From positions 1,488,001 through 1,552,000 of the forward strand of contig NZ_CP121274.1 in the NCBI RefSeq assembly GCF_029639405.1: a DNA stretch of 64,000 bases, read 5' to 3'. The stretch is from Microbacterium proteolyticum (GTDB lineage: Bacteria; Actinomycetota; Actinomycetes; Actinomycetales; Microbacteriaceae). Position numbers and translations under genes: made by a program. The notes under the pieces were generated by a model. That model was given only the letters and a program-made list of their open reading frames with translations. It was not told the origin of the DNA and did no database searches. This document shows, one piece after another, positions 53,201 through 63,342 of the stretch (its first letter is position 1; each line of letters begins with the position of its first letter).

Positions 53201-54784
53201 GTGTTCCAGAGCCCTTACCCGCGCATCGACGTTCCGTCGCACAGCGTCTACGACCACCTCTTCGGCTCGCTCGACGAGGACGACCTCGACCGCGTCGCAC
53301 TGATCGACCCCGCGTCGGGCGACGAGACGACCTACGGCCGCCTGCGGGCCCAGGTCGACGCGTTCGCCGGCGCATTGGCCCACCGGGGCGTCGGCGCCGA
53401 CACGGTCGTCGCGCTGCTGTGCCCCAACATCCCCGCGTTCGCGACGGTCTTCCACGGCATCCTTCGTCTAGGCGCCGCCGTGACGACGGTCAACTCCCTC
53501 TACACCGCGCACGAGATCGAGACGCAGCTGACGGATGCCGGGGCCACCTGGCTCGTCACCGTGTCGCCGCTGCTTGGACCCGCTGCGGAAGCGGCCGCCG
53601 CGGCCGGTATCCCCGACGACCGTGTGATCGTGCTGGACGGCGCTCCGGGCCACCCCGACCTGCGGTCGCTGCTCGCCGAGCAGCGCACCCCGCCCGCCGT
53701 CGACTTCGATCCCGAGACGCACGTGGCCGTGCTGCCGTACTCGTCGGGGACGACGGGGGTGCCGAAGGGGGTGATGCTCTCGCACCGGAACCTCGTGGCG
53801 AACGTGGATCAGTGCCGCGTGAGCATCCGGCTCGGGAGCGACGACCGCGTCCTCGCGGTGCTGCCGTTCTTCCACATCTACGGGATGACGGTGCTGCTGA
53901 ACCTGGCTCTCCGGCAGCGCGCGACCCTCGTCACGATGCCGAAGTTCGATCTGCTCGCCTTCCTCCGGTGTATCCAGGCGCACCGCTGCACCTTTCTCTT
54001 CATCGCGCCGCCGATCGCGGTGGCCCTCGCGAAGCACCCCGTCGTCGACGACTTCGACATCTCGAGCGTCCACACCGTGTTCTCGGGCGCGGCGCCCCTG
54101 GACGGCGAGACGGCCGAGACCGCCGGTCGTCGCATCCACGCGCGGTTCTTCCAGGGTTACGGGATGAGTGAGCTCAGCCCGGTGTCGCACGCGATCCCGC
54201 CGGAGCGCGACGACATGCCCGTGAGCTCGGTGGGCGTGCTCATCCCCAACGTCGAGGCGAAGCTCGTCGACACCGAGACCGGTGCCGAGATCGAGGAGCA
54301 CGGCGCCGACGGACTGACCGCTCCCGGCGAGCTGTGGGTGCGCGGGCCGAACGTGATGCTCGGCTACCTCAATCGTCCGGATGCCACCGCCGACACGATC
54401 GACGCCGACGGCTTGCTCCACACCGGTGACATCGCCACGCACCACGTCGACGGGTACTTCACGATCGTGGACCGACTGAAGGAGCTCATCAAGTACAAGG
54501 GCTATCAGATCGCCCCCGCCGAGCTCGAGGCGCTGCTGCTGTCGCATCCGAGAATCCAGGATGCCGCTGTCATCGGCGTCCTCGACGAGGACAAGCAGGA
54601 GATCCCGAAGGCGTTCGTGGTCGTCGCGCCGGGTGCGGAGCTGACAGCGGAGGACGTCATGGAGTTCGTCGCCGGGGAGGTCGCGCCGCACAAGAAGGTG
54701 CGGCGGGTGGAGTTCATCGACGCCATCCCCAAGTCCGCGTCGGGGAAGATCCTGCGGAAGGACCTGCGCGCCCGGGAGGGATGA
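53201..54784 (+). CDS. Acyl-CoA / 4-coumarate-type CoA ligase
   Basis: 527 residues of the AMP-forming ANL superfamily. Core motif YSSGTTGVPKGVMLSH, AMP site QGYGMSELSPVS, hinge TGDIATHHVDGYF and catalytic Lys in PKSASGKILRKDL. Activates a carboxylic acid (aromatic or fatty) with ATP and CoA; 4-coumarate ligase-like by pattern. GTG 53201 has aaggag five nt upstream. Nearby MFS genes suggest xenobiotic or aromatic handling, though this is weak. Confidence 0.88.
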   Translation: MFQSPYPRIDVPSHSVYDHLFGSLDEDDLDRVALIDPASGDETTYGRLRAQVDAFAGALAHRGVGADTVVALLCPNIPAFATVFHGILRLGAAVTTVNSLYTAHEIETQLTDAGATWLVTVSPLLGPAAEAAAAAGIPDDRVIVLDGAPGHPDLRSLLAEQRTPPAVDFDPETHVAVLPYSSGTTGVPKGVMLSHRNLVANVDQCRVSIRLGSDDRVLAVLPFFHIYGMTVLLNLALRQRATLVTMPKFDLLAFLRCIQAHRCTFLFIAPPIAVALAKHPVVDDFDISSVHTVFSGAAPLDGETAETAGRRIHARFFQGYGMSELSPVSHAIPPERDDMPVSSVGVLIPNVEAKLVDTETGAEIEEHGADGLTAPGELWVRGPNVMLGYLNRPDATADTIDADGLLHTGDIATHHVDGYFTIVDRLKELIKYKGYQIAPAELEALLLSHPRIQDAAVIGVLDEDKQEIPKAFVVVAPGAELTAEDVMEFVAGEVAPHKKVRRVEFIDAIPKSASGKILRKDLRAREG

Positions 54785-54792
54785 CGCAGGTC

Positions 54793-56178
54793 TCACACGC
54801 GGCGAAGGGCCCAGACCATCGCGAGGCCGGCCACGACGAGGAGCCCCGCGGAGGTCGCGACGGCGGCATGGAAGCCGCCCGCGATCGAGGGGGCGGAGAC
54901 GGCGACGGCGCCGAGGACGGCCGTGCCGAAGCCGCCGCCGAGGTCGTAGGAGATCTCCTCCAGCGCGGCCGCGCCCCCGACTTCGTGCACCCCCGCGGAC
55001 GACACGATGAGATCGTTCGCGCTGACCGCGGCGATCTCGACGGCGAGCCCCGCCAGCGCCGTCGTGGCGGCGAACACCGCGAGGTTCACGGGCTCACCCG
55101 CGAGCGTGAGGCCGGCCAGCGCGAGCCCCGCGACGGTCAGCGTCGACGCGATCGTCGCGCGGTGCCGCAGGAGTCGCAGCACCCACGGCGACAGCAGCGC
55201 GCCGACCACCGTGGCCAGAGCGAGCGGGACGAGGGCGATCGCGGCATCCAGCGGAGCGAAGCCGCGCTCGAGTTGGAGGTAGCGCGCGAACTGCAGCTCG
55301 AGGCCGACGATCGCGAACATCGCCAACGCCACCGCGATGAGCGCGCTCGAGAACGCGGCGTTGCGGAAGAGCGCCATGTCCAGCGTGGGCTGCTCACCCC
55401 GGCGGCCCAGCCCGAACTGCCGCCGGACGAACGCCCACCCGAGGCCGAGCGAGAGCACCGTGCCCCCGATGAACACCTCGACGTGGTGCTCGGCGAGACT
55501 GTTCGCCGCGACGGCGGCCGCGAGCACCGCTCCGATCGCGAGGCCCTGACTGGCCAGGTCGGTGCTGCCGGGGCGATCCGAGCGCGATTCCGGCACCCAC
55601 CGCAGCGCCGTGGCGATCACGAGCGCCGCGAGCGGCACGTTCACGAGGAACACCCCGCCCCACCAGCTGTGCGCGACGATGACCCCGCCGATGACCGGGC
55701 CCGCCGCCGCCGCGGCCGCCGACGACATCGACCAGATCGCGACCGCCCGGACCCGCCTCTGCCGATCCGGGTAGGCAACGCGCAGCAGCGACATCGTCGG
55801 GGGCAGGATGCCGGCGGCCCCCACCGCCATCGCGGCACGGGCGGCGATGAGCCAGACGGGTCCGGGGGCGAAGGCCGCCGCGGCCGAGGCCGCCGCGAAC
55901 AGCGCCATCCCGACGACGAGGAACAGCCGCCGGCCGTAGCGGTCGCTCAGGACGCCCGCCGACAGCAGGAGCGGCGCGATCACGAACGGGAACGCGTCGA
56001 TGATCCAGAGCAGCTCGGCGTCGGTGGCGGGGAGCTCTCGCGCGATCGTGGGGGCGACCACGTGGAGCACGGTGACGTCGATGGAGACGAGGGCGAGCGC
56101 GCCGCAGACGGTCGCGAGGACGAGGCCGGGTCGGGTGCGGCGCCGGCCATCCACCTCGAGCGGCACCGATTCGTTCAC
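54793..56178 (-). CDS. MFS transporter, DHA2-like
   Basis: About 461 residues, some 14 helices, with VSIDVTVLHVVAPTIA, LLWIIDAFPFVIAPLLL and AIWSMSSAAAAAAGPVIGG. Exports drugs or metabolites. The start is uncertain: an open frame reaches GTG 56250, adding 24 low-complexity residues; neither start has a good ribosome site. I prefer GTG 56178, which leaves ~18 residues before the first helix. Convergent with the CoA ligase, 8 bp apart. Confidence 0.82.
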   Translation of the reverse strand: MNESVPLEVDGRRRTRPGLVLATVCGALALVSIDVTVLHVVAPTIARELPATDAELLWIIDAFPFVIAPLLLSAGVLSDRYGRRLFLVVGMALFAAASAAAAFAPGPVWLIAARAAMAVGAAGILPPTMSLLRVAYPDRQRRVRAVAIWSMSSAAAAAAGPVIGGVIVAHSWWGGVFLVNVPLAALVIATALRWVPESRSDRPGSTDLASQGLAIGAVLAAAVAANSLAEHHVEVFIGGTVLSLGLGWAFVRRQFGLGRRGEQPTLDMALFRNAAFSSALIAVALAMFAIVGLELQFARYLQLERGFAPLDAAIALVPLALATVVGALLSPWVLRLLRHRATIASTLTVAGLALAGLTLAGEPVNLAVFAATTALAGLAVEIAAVSANDLIVSSAGVHEVGGAAALEEISYDLGGGFGTAVLGAVAVSAPSIAGGFHAAVATSAGLLVVAGLAMVWALRRV

Positions 56179-56270
56179 CGGTTCATCGTGCCCGTTCGAA
56201 CGCCCGGTGGGGAGAGCCTCACCCGGACGGGTGACGCGGGGCGCGGGCACGTGGCGCGAGGGCGCCGGAA

Positions 56271-56310
56271 AAAGACGAAACCCCCGCGATGTAGAAGCTA
56301 CGCGAGGGTT
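56271..56310 (-). terminator. Terminator of the tRNA cluster
   Basis: On the minus strand: aaccctcgcg, loop, then cgcgggggttt, followed by cgtcttttt. It lies 28 bp beyond the tRNA-Phe 3' end. Confidence 0.7.
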
Positions 56311-56338
56311 CCTGGGGTGACTGTAACGGTCACCCGTG

Positions 56339-56411
56339 TGGCTCCGACCGGCATCGATCCGGTGACCTTTCGATTTTCAGTCGAACGCTCTACCAACTGA
56401 GCTACAGAGCC
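56339..56411 (-). tRNA. tRNA-Phe (GAA)
   Basis: 73 nt on the minus strand; seven-base acceptor stem GGCTCTG closing with CGGAGCC (one wobble pair), D arm GCTCAGTTGGTAGAGC, anticodon loop CTGAAAA between TTCGA and TCGAA giving GAA, T stem ACCGG/CCGGT. The T loop is ATCGATG, with A where T54 is usual. CCA is not encoded. Confidence 0.95.
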
Positions 56412-56475
56412 GAGCGGCATGTCTGCCGCTTCCTAAACGAAAGGCCTCCTCGAAAGAAGGCCCGTCGCTGTGGAG

Positions 56476-56549
56476 CGACCCTGACGGGACTTGAACCCGC
56501 GACCTCCGCCGTGACAGGGCGGCACGCTAACCAACTGCGCTACAGGGCC
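56476..56549 (-). tRNA. tRNA-Asp (GTC)
   Basis: 74 nt; acceptor GGCCCTG/CAGGGTC with discriminator G, anticodon loop CTGTCAC giving GTC, T loop TTCAAGT. Middle gene of the Glu-Asp-Phe cluster. Confidence 0.96.
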
Positions 56550-56575
56550 ATGCTTGTTCAATTATGTTCGGCGAG

Positions 56576-56648
56576 TGACCCCAACGGGATTCGAACCCGT
56601 GCTACCGCCGTGAAAGGGCGGCGTCCTAGGCCGCTAAACGATGGGGCC
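56576..56648 (-). tRNA. tRNA-Glu (TTC)
   Basis: 73 nt; acceptor GGCCCCA/TGGGGTC with discriminator A, anticodon loop CTTTCAC giving TTC, T loop TTCGAAT. First gene of the cluster in transcription order. Confidence 0.96.
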
Positions 56649-56696
56649 GGATGAACCCCGAAATCCTGCGATTCCGTGCTCACTTGCCGACGACCG

Positions 56697-56726
56697 AGCC
56701 TACTTCATGATTCTCGAGATTGCCAA
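56697..56726 (-). promoter_or_regulatory. Promoter of the tRNA cluster
   Basis: On the minus strand TTGGCA (56721-56726), 18-bp spacer, TAGGCT (56697-56702), about 49 bp before tRNA-Glu. Confidence 0.5.
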
Positions 56727-56800
56727 TCGGGGGCGTGGCGGTCCTCGTCCCCGGCGTGTCGAGGGGCCAGACTGGGCCGCGGCAGCGGGAACTCGCCCTG

Positions 56801-56828
56801 TTGTTCGTGTGATTCGTGTTGCTACTGT
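56801..56828 (+). promoter_or_regulatory. Promoter of the M23 peptidase gene
   Basis: TTGTTC (56801-56806), 16-bp spacer, TACTGT (56823-56828), about 37 bp before the GTG. Confidence 0.55.
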
Positions 56829-56864
56829 GGTGCGAGTTGCGAACCGGTGAGATGAGGTATTCCC

Positions 56865-58319
56865 GTGACGCCTGAACCCCCCGAAGGCGCGGACGACTGC
56901 GGTTGCGCGCCCAGCCCCAGCGAGCGCGCACGTCTGTGGCCCTCGCTCGACCGCCGCGGAGCGTTGCGACTGGGTGCCTTCGGCGCCGTCGCCCTCGGCG
57001 CGATCGGCGCCACGGTGCCCTCCTTCATCTCGTCGTCCCCCGCCTTCGCCGCCGACTACCCGTCCTGGGCCGATGTCGAGGCCGCGCGAGCCAATGAAGC
57101 TGCCAAGGGCGCCGAGATCACCCGCATCCAGGGTCTGATCGCCGGCCTGCAGTCCGAGGTCGAGCGCACGCAGGCCGAGGTGGTCGCCCGGTCCGACGAG
57201 TACTACACCGCGCAGCAGGCCTTCTTCGACGCCGACTACCGCGCGCAGCAGCTGCGCTCGCAAGCCGACGCCGAGGCCGCCAAGGCGACGGATGCCGCGA
57301 CCAAGGCCGGCAAGGTGGCCGCGCAGCTCTACCGCTCCGGCGGCGACGATACCTCCCTCGACCTCTTCTTCTCGGGCTCGGCAGCCAGCGCCGACGATCT
57401 CCTCGCGAAGCTCGGCACGATGGACAAGCTGCTCGACCGCAACCGTTCGGTGTACGCGGCCGCGGTCGCCGCCCGTGACAGCGCGAAGAACCTCAGCGGC
57501 CAGGCCGACGACGCCAAGGCCGAGCGCGACCGCCTGCAGAAGATCGCCGAAGACAAGATGGTCGCCGCGCAGCAGGCGGCCGCCGCCGCGCAGGCCGCTC
57601 TGGCCGAGCAGCAGGCGAATCAGGTCGTTCTGCAGGCGCAGCTCGCCGCCCTGCAGGACACGACCGCAAAGACGGTCGCCGACTACCAGGCTGGTGTCGA
57701 GGCCGAGCGCAAGGCCCGCGAGGAGCGTGAGCGCAAAGCCCGCGAAGAGGCCGAGGCGCGAGACCGTGCCGCCCGAGAGGCCGCCGCGGCTGCGGCGGCC
57801 GCGGCCGCTGCGAACAACAACAACAGCGGCGGTGGAGGCGGCAGCAGCGGCGGCGGCGGCGGGAGCAGCGGTGGTGGTGGCGGCGGAGAGGTCGTCAGCT
57901 CGGGTTGGGCGCGACCGTCCTGGGCGGGAACGACGTCGGGCTATGGACCCCGCACCGGGCAGTGCGGGGCGAGCTACTGCGCGAGCACCTGGCACCTCGG
58001 ACTCGACTTCGGTGCGAGCTGCTGGTCGCCGATCTACGCCGCGGCGAGCGGGCGCGTCACGTACGCCGGCCCGAACAGCGGGTACGGCAACTACATCCGC
58101 ATCCAGCACGACGACGGCTCGGGCACCGGGTACGCCCACATCGTCGCCGGTGGCATCTACGTCTCCTACGGCCAGCGCGTGTCCGCCGGTCAGCAGATCG
58201 CCGCGACCGGGCAGACGGGCAACTCCTTCGGATGCCACCTCCACTTCGAGGTCTACCCGCCGTGGGGCGGGACGACCGACCCCGCGCCGTGGCTGCGCGA
58301 TCGCGGCGTCTGGGTCTGA
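56865..58319 (+). CDS. Secreted M23 peptidase with coiled-coil domain
   Basis: 484 residues. N-terminal basic segment with RRGALRLGAFG, then a hydrophobic stretch and cleavage near AFA-AD; the twin Arg and following region could be a Tat-like signal. A coiled coil (~70-310, Ala/Glu/Arg rich) resembles NlpD/EnvC and RipA-like activators. Gly/Ser linker, then a LytM domain: HLGLDFG with the first zinc His/Asp and HLHFEV with the last. It cleaves or regulates cell-wall cross-links at division. GTG 56865 has gatgagg about seven nt upstream. Confidence 0.87.
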   Translation: MTPEPPEGADDCGCAPSPSERARLWPSLDRRGALRLGAFGAVALGAIGATVPSFISSSPAFAADYPSWADVEAARANEAAKGAEITRIQGLIAGLQSEVERTQAEVVARSDEYYTAQQAFFDADYRAQQLRSQADAEAAKATDAATKAGKVAAQLYRSGGDDTSLDLFFSGSAASADDLLAKLGTMDKLLDRNRSVYAAAVAARDSAKNLSGQADDAKAERDRLQKIAEDKMVAAQQAAAAAQAALAEQQANQVVLQAQLAALQDTTAKTVADYQAGVEAERKAREERERKAREEAEARDRAAREAAAAAAAAAAANNNNSGGGGGSSGGGGGSSGGGGGGEVVSSGWARPSWAGTTSGYGPRTGQCGASYCASTWHLGLDFGASCWSPIYAAASGRVTYAGPNSGYGNYIRIQHDDGSGTGYAHIVAGGIYVSYGQRVSAGQQIAATGQTGNSFGCHLHFEVYPPWGGTTDPAPWLRDRGVWV

Positions 58320-58329
58320 GCCAACGCGA

Positions 58330-58356
58330 AAGCCCCCGGTCGATGACCGGGGGCTT
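58330..58356. terminator. Bidirectional terminator
   Basis: 12-bp stem aagcccccggtc / gaccgggggctt with a 3-nt loop, between convergent M23 peptidase and pyrophosphatase genes. Confidence 0.8.
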
Positions 58357-58372
58357 CGTCGTGACCGGGGGG

Positions 58373-58906
58373 TCAGAGGGTGCTCGGGGACTCGCCCTCG
58401 CCCTGCGTCTTGGTCTGACCCTCGTGCTCCTCGAAGCGCGCGAACGCCTCGTCGACCAGGCGCTCGGCCTCGGCGGCATCCGCCCACTCGTCGACCTTGA
58501 CCCACTTGTTGGGCTCGAGGTCCTTGTAGTGCTCGAAGAAGTGCGAGATCTCCTTCTTCGTCCAGTCGTCGATGTCGTCGACGTCCTGGATGTGGTCCCA
58601 GCGCGGATCCTTCGCGAGGACCGCGACGACCTTGTCGTCACCGCCGGCCTCGTCGCTCATCTTCAGCACGCCGACGGGGCGCACCTTCGCCAGGATGCCG
58701 GGGTAGAGATCGCGGTCGAGCAGCACGAGCACGTCGAGCGGGTCGCCGTCTTCGCCGAGGGTGTTCTCGAAGAAGCCGTAGTTGGCCGGGTAGCCGAACA
58801 CCGTGTACAGGATGCGGTCGAGGAAGACCCGGCCGGTGCCGTGGTCGACTTCGTACTTCACGCGGCTGCCGCGCGGGATCTCGATGACGGCGTCGTACGC
58901 GCCCAT
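58373..58906 (-). CDS. ppa: Inorganic pyrophosphatase
   Basis: 177 residues, family I. Hydrolyses pyrophosphate with Mg2+; signature DGDPLDVLV and a metal/substrate site in EIPRGSRVKYEVD and KDPRWDHIQDVDD. C-terminal Glu/Gln tail. ATG 58906 is preceded by aaggag on the minus strand (taaggagcacacgt). Divergent from tilS. Confidence 0.95.
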   Translation of the reverse strand: MGAYDAVIEIPRGSRVKYEVDHGTGRVFLDRILYTVFGYPANYGFFENTLGEDGDPLDVLVLLDRDLYPGILAKVRPVGVLKMSDEAGGDDKVVAVLAKDPRWDHIQDVDDIDDWTKKEISHFFEHYKDLEPNKWVKVDEWADAAEAERLVDEAFARFEEHEGQTKTQGEGESPSTL

Positions 58907-59012
58907 ACGTGTGCTCCTTAGATCGGTGGAATTCCGCGCCCAGCCTAGTCGGGGCGCCCTCGCCGCCGTCGGCTCCGGTACTCACGGCGACACGACGGAT
59001 AGCGTGGATGCC

Positions 59013-60014
59013 ATGCACGAACGGCGACCCGGACTCGATCCCGCCGTCGCCGAGGTGCGTCGAGCGGTCCGTGCCGCGCTCGACGGGCGCGACGGCGCCG
59101 TCGTCGTGGCACTCTCCGGTGGTGCCGACTCCCTCGCGCTCGCGGCAGCCACCGCGTTCGAGGCGCCGCGGCTCGGCATCCGGGCGGAAGCCGTCGTCAT
59201 CGATCACCGCCTACAGGAGGGGTCCGCCGCGATCGCCTCCCGCGCCGCCGACCTCGCCCGTGGCCTCGGGCTCGCCGCCCGTGTCGTGGCGGTCGACGTG
59301 CGGCCCGGGAGCGGCCCGGAGGCCGCCGCGCGCGACGCGCGGTACGCCGGTCTCGCCGGCGCCGCCGCCGAGACGGGAGCCGACGCGGTGCTGGTGGGGC
59401 ACACCCTCGACGACCAGGCCGAGACGGTGCTCCTGGGTCTCGCCCGCGGTTCCGGCGCCACGAGCCTGTCCGGGATGTCGCCGGAGCGGAGGGATCCCAC
59501 GGGCCCGGTGTGGCTGCGCCCGCTCCTCGGCATCCGACGTGAGACGACCGCGGCGGCGTGCGTCGCGGAAGGCCTCGACCCGTGGCGCGACCCGCACAAC
59601 CTCGACCCCGCGTACGCGCGCGTGCGAGTCCGTGAGACGGTGCTGCCGACGCTCGAGCGCGAACTCGGTCCCGGTGTCGCCGAGGCCCTCGCCCGCACCG
59701 CGGAGCAGCTGCGCGAGGACGCGGCGGCGTTCCAGGACATGATCGACGAGACCATCGAGGACATCGTCGAGCACGCCGAAGCGGGCATCTCGGTGTCGGT
59801 CGCGGCGCTGGCGGCCAACCCCGCGGCGCTGCGCAACCGGATCGTGCGCTACGTCGTCGACAGCGAGTTCGGTGTGTCGCTCACGCGGGCGCAGACCCTC
59901 GAGGTCGCGCGGCTGGCGACCGATTGGCGCGGCCAGGGGCCGATCGACCTGCCCGGATGCCTCGCCCGCCGTGTCGGAGGCCGGATCGAGATCGTCGCGC
60001 GGGCGGCATCCTGA
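59013..60014 (+). CDS. tilS: tRNA(Ile)-lysidine synthetase
   Basis: 333 residues. Converts C34 of tRNA-Ile(CAU) to lysidine using ATP and lysine. PP-loop SGGADS at 35-40, and GHTLDDQAETVLL, a hallmark of the family; a short C-terminal domain. ATG 59013 follows TAGCGT by 7 nt, no ribosome site, so leaderless is likely. The open frame extends to 58803 but crosses the divergent promoter. Confidence 0.94.
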   Translation: MHERRPGLDPAVAEVRRAVRAALDGRDGAVVVALSGGADSLALAAATAFEAPRLGIRAEAVVIDHRLQEGSAAIASRAADLARGLGLAARVVAVDVRPGSGPEAAARDARYAGLAGAAAETGADAVLVGHTLDDQAETVLLGLARGSGATSLSGMSPERRDPTGPVWLRPLLGIRRETTAAACVAEGLDPWRDPHNLDPAYARVRVRETVLPTLERELGPGVAEALARTAEQLREDAAAFQDMIDETIEDIVEHAEAGISVSVAALAANPAALRNRIVRYVVDSEFGVSLTRAQTLEVARLATDWRGQGPIDLPGCLARRVGGRIEIVARAAS

Positions 60015-60037
60015 GTCGTCCCGCGTAGGATTCAGGG

Positions 60038-60589
60038 ATGCGCGCGGCCGACATTCCCGACGACATCAGCGAAGTCCTCCTCACCGAGGAGCAGATCCAC
60101 GAGAAGCTCGCCGAACTGGCGCAGCTGGTCGTCGCCGACTACGCCGGCAAAGAGGTCGTGCTCGTCGGCGTCCTCAAGGGCGCGGTCATGGTCATGGCCG
60201 ACTTCGCCCGTCACCTTCCCCGGCACATCACGATGGACTGGATGGCGGTGTCGTCGTACGGGGCGAGCACCCGCTCGAGCGGTGTCGTCCAGATCCGGAA
60301 GGACCTCGACACCGACATCACCGGCAAGCACGTGCTGATCGTCGAGGACATCATCGACTCGGGTCTGACCCTCAGCTGGCTGCTGGAGAACTTCGCCTCG
60401 CGCGGCGCGGAGTCCGTCGAGGTCCTGGCGCTCCTGCGCAAGCCCGACGCGATGAAGGTCGAGGTCGACTGCCGCTACGTCGGGTTCGACATCCCCAACG
60501 ACTTCGTCATCGGCTACGGCCTCGACTACGCGGAGAAGTACCGGAACCTCCGCGACGTCGCCGTCCTCGCACCGCACGTCTACTCCTGA
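60038..60589 (+). CDS. hpt: Hypoxanthine phosphoribosyltransferase
   Basis: 183 residues. Salvages hypoxanthine/guanine with PRPP. PRPP motif VLIVEDIIDSGLTL at 99-112; GVLKGAVMVMADF is the other family mark. ATG 60038 is 6 nt after TAGGAT with no ribosome site, though it lies 23 bp after tilS; the gene may have its own leaderless promoter. Confidence 0.94.
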   Translation: MRAADIPDDISEVLLTEEQIHEKLAELAQLVVADYAGKEVVLVGVLKGAVMVMADFARHLPRHITMDWMAVSSYGASTRSSGVVQIRKDLDTDITGKHVLIVEDIIDSGLTLSWLLENFASRGAESVEVLALLRKPDAMKVEVDCRYVGFDIPNDFVIGYGLDYAEKYRNLRDVAVLAPHVYS

Positions 60590-60598
60590 CCGCGGACC

Positions 60599-60628
60599 GG
60601 ATGCCGGGCGCGCCTCGGCGCGGCATCC
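60599..60628 (+). terminator. Hairpin between hpt and ftsH
   Basis: 8-bp stem ggatgccg / cggcatcc around a GC-rich 14-nt loop that itself can pair; no T run. May reduce read-through into ftsH. Confidence 0.4.
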
Positions 60629-60741
60629 GTCGCACGGGGTACGCCCACGACGAACGCACAGTCCCGGCATAGCCGGCGGGCGTTACCCTGATCCCACCGC
60701 TTTTTCCGAAGCGGATCACGAAAGGGCTGGGCTCGCCCACC

Positions 60742-62745
<2,004 letters not shown>

Positions 62746-62751
62746 GGCGCC

Positions 62752-63342
62752 GTGGCCGTCGACCGGGAGCGCGTGTCCGCGCTCGTACGCGAGCTGCTCG
62801 AAGCGATCGGTGAGGATCCCGATCGCCCGGGCCTGCGGCAGACCCCGGCCCGCGTCGCCGACTCGTGGAGCGAGTTCTTCGGGGGAGTGGGCGAGGATGC
62901 CGGTGCTCCGCTGCAGCACACCATCTCGGTGACCCGCGGGCCGGCGCCCGACACCCTTCCCTCGGGGGCGGTGATGCTGCGCGACATCGCGTTCCGCTCG
63001 ATGTGCGAGCATCATCTGCTCCCGTTCCGGGGGCATGCGCACGTCGCGTACCTCCCCGGCGAGGAGGTCGTCGGGCTCGGTGCTCTGCCCCGTGTCATCG
63101 ACATCCTGGCCGCGCGACCCCAGGTGCAGGAGCGCCTCGGCGAGCAGGTGGCCGACACGATCGCGGGGTCGCTCGACGCCCGTGGCGTGCTGGTCGTGCT
63201 GGATGCCACGCACGAATGCGTCACGATGCGCGGGGGACGCCAGCCCGACGCGTCGACCGTCACGATCGCCGCGCGTGGGGTGTACACCGACCCCGTCGCC
63301 CGTGCGGAGCTGATCGCGCTGATCGGTCGAGGTCGCGGATGA
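62752..63342 (+). CDS. folE: GTP cyclohydrolase I
   Basis: 196 residues. First folate-pathway step, GTP to dihydroneopterin triphosphate. Zinc ligands Cys85 and His88 in SMCEHHLLPF and Cys156 in THECVTMRG; THECVTMRGG and GVYTDP also match. GTG 62752 has taagg four nt upstream, which includes the ftsH stop. Its stop overlaps folP (ATGA). Confidence 0.95.
   Translation: MAVDRERVSALVRELLEAIGEDPDRPGLRQTPARVADSWSEFFGGVGEDAGAPLQHTISVTRGPAPDTLPSGAVMLRDIAFRSMCEHHLLPFRGHAHVAYLPGEEVVGLGALPRVIDILAARPQVQERLGEQVADTIAGSLDARGVLVVLDATHECVTMRGGRQPDASTVTIAARGVYTDPVARAELIALIGRGRG

Noticed and set aside
54781..56400. 539-codon plus-strand frame opposite the MFS gene
   Set aside because: Charged low-complexity shadow that also runs into the tRNA-Phe gene.
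56641..56850. Small plus-strand frame of 69 codons after the tRNAs
   Set aside because: No ribosome site; it overlaps the tRNA-Glu end and both promoters.
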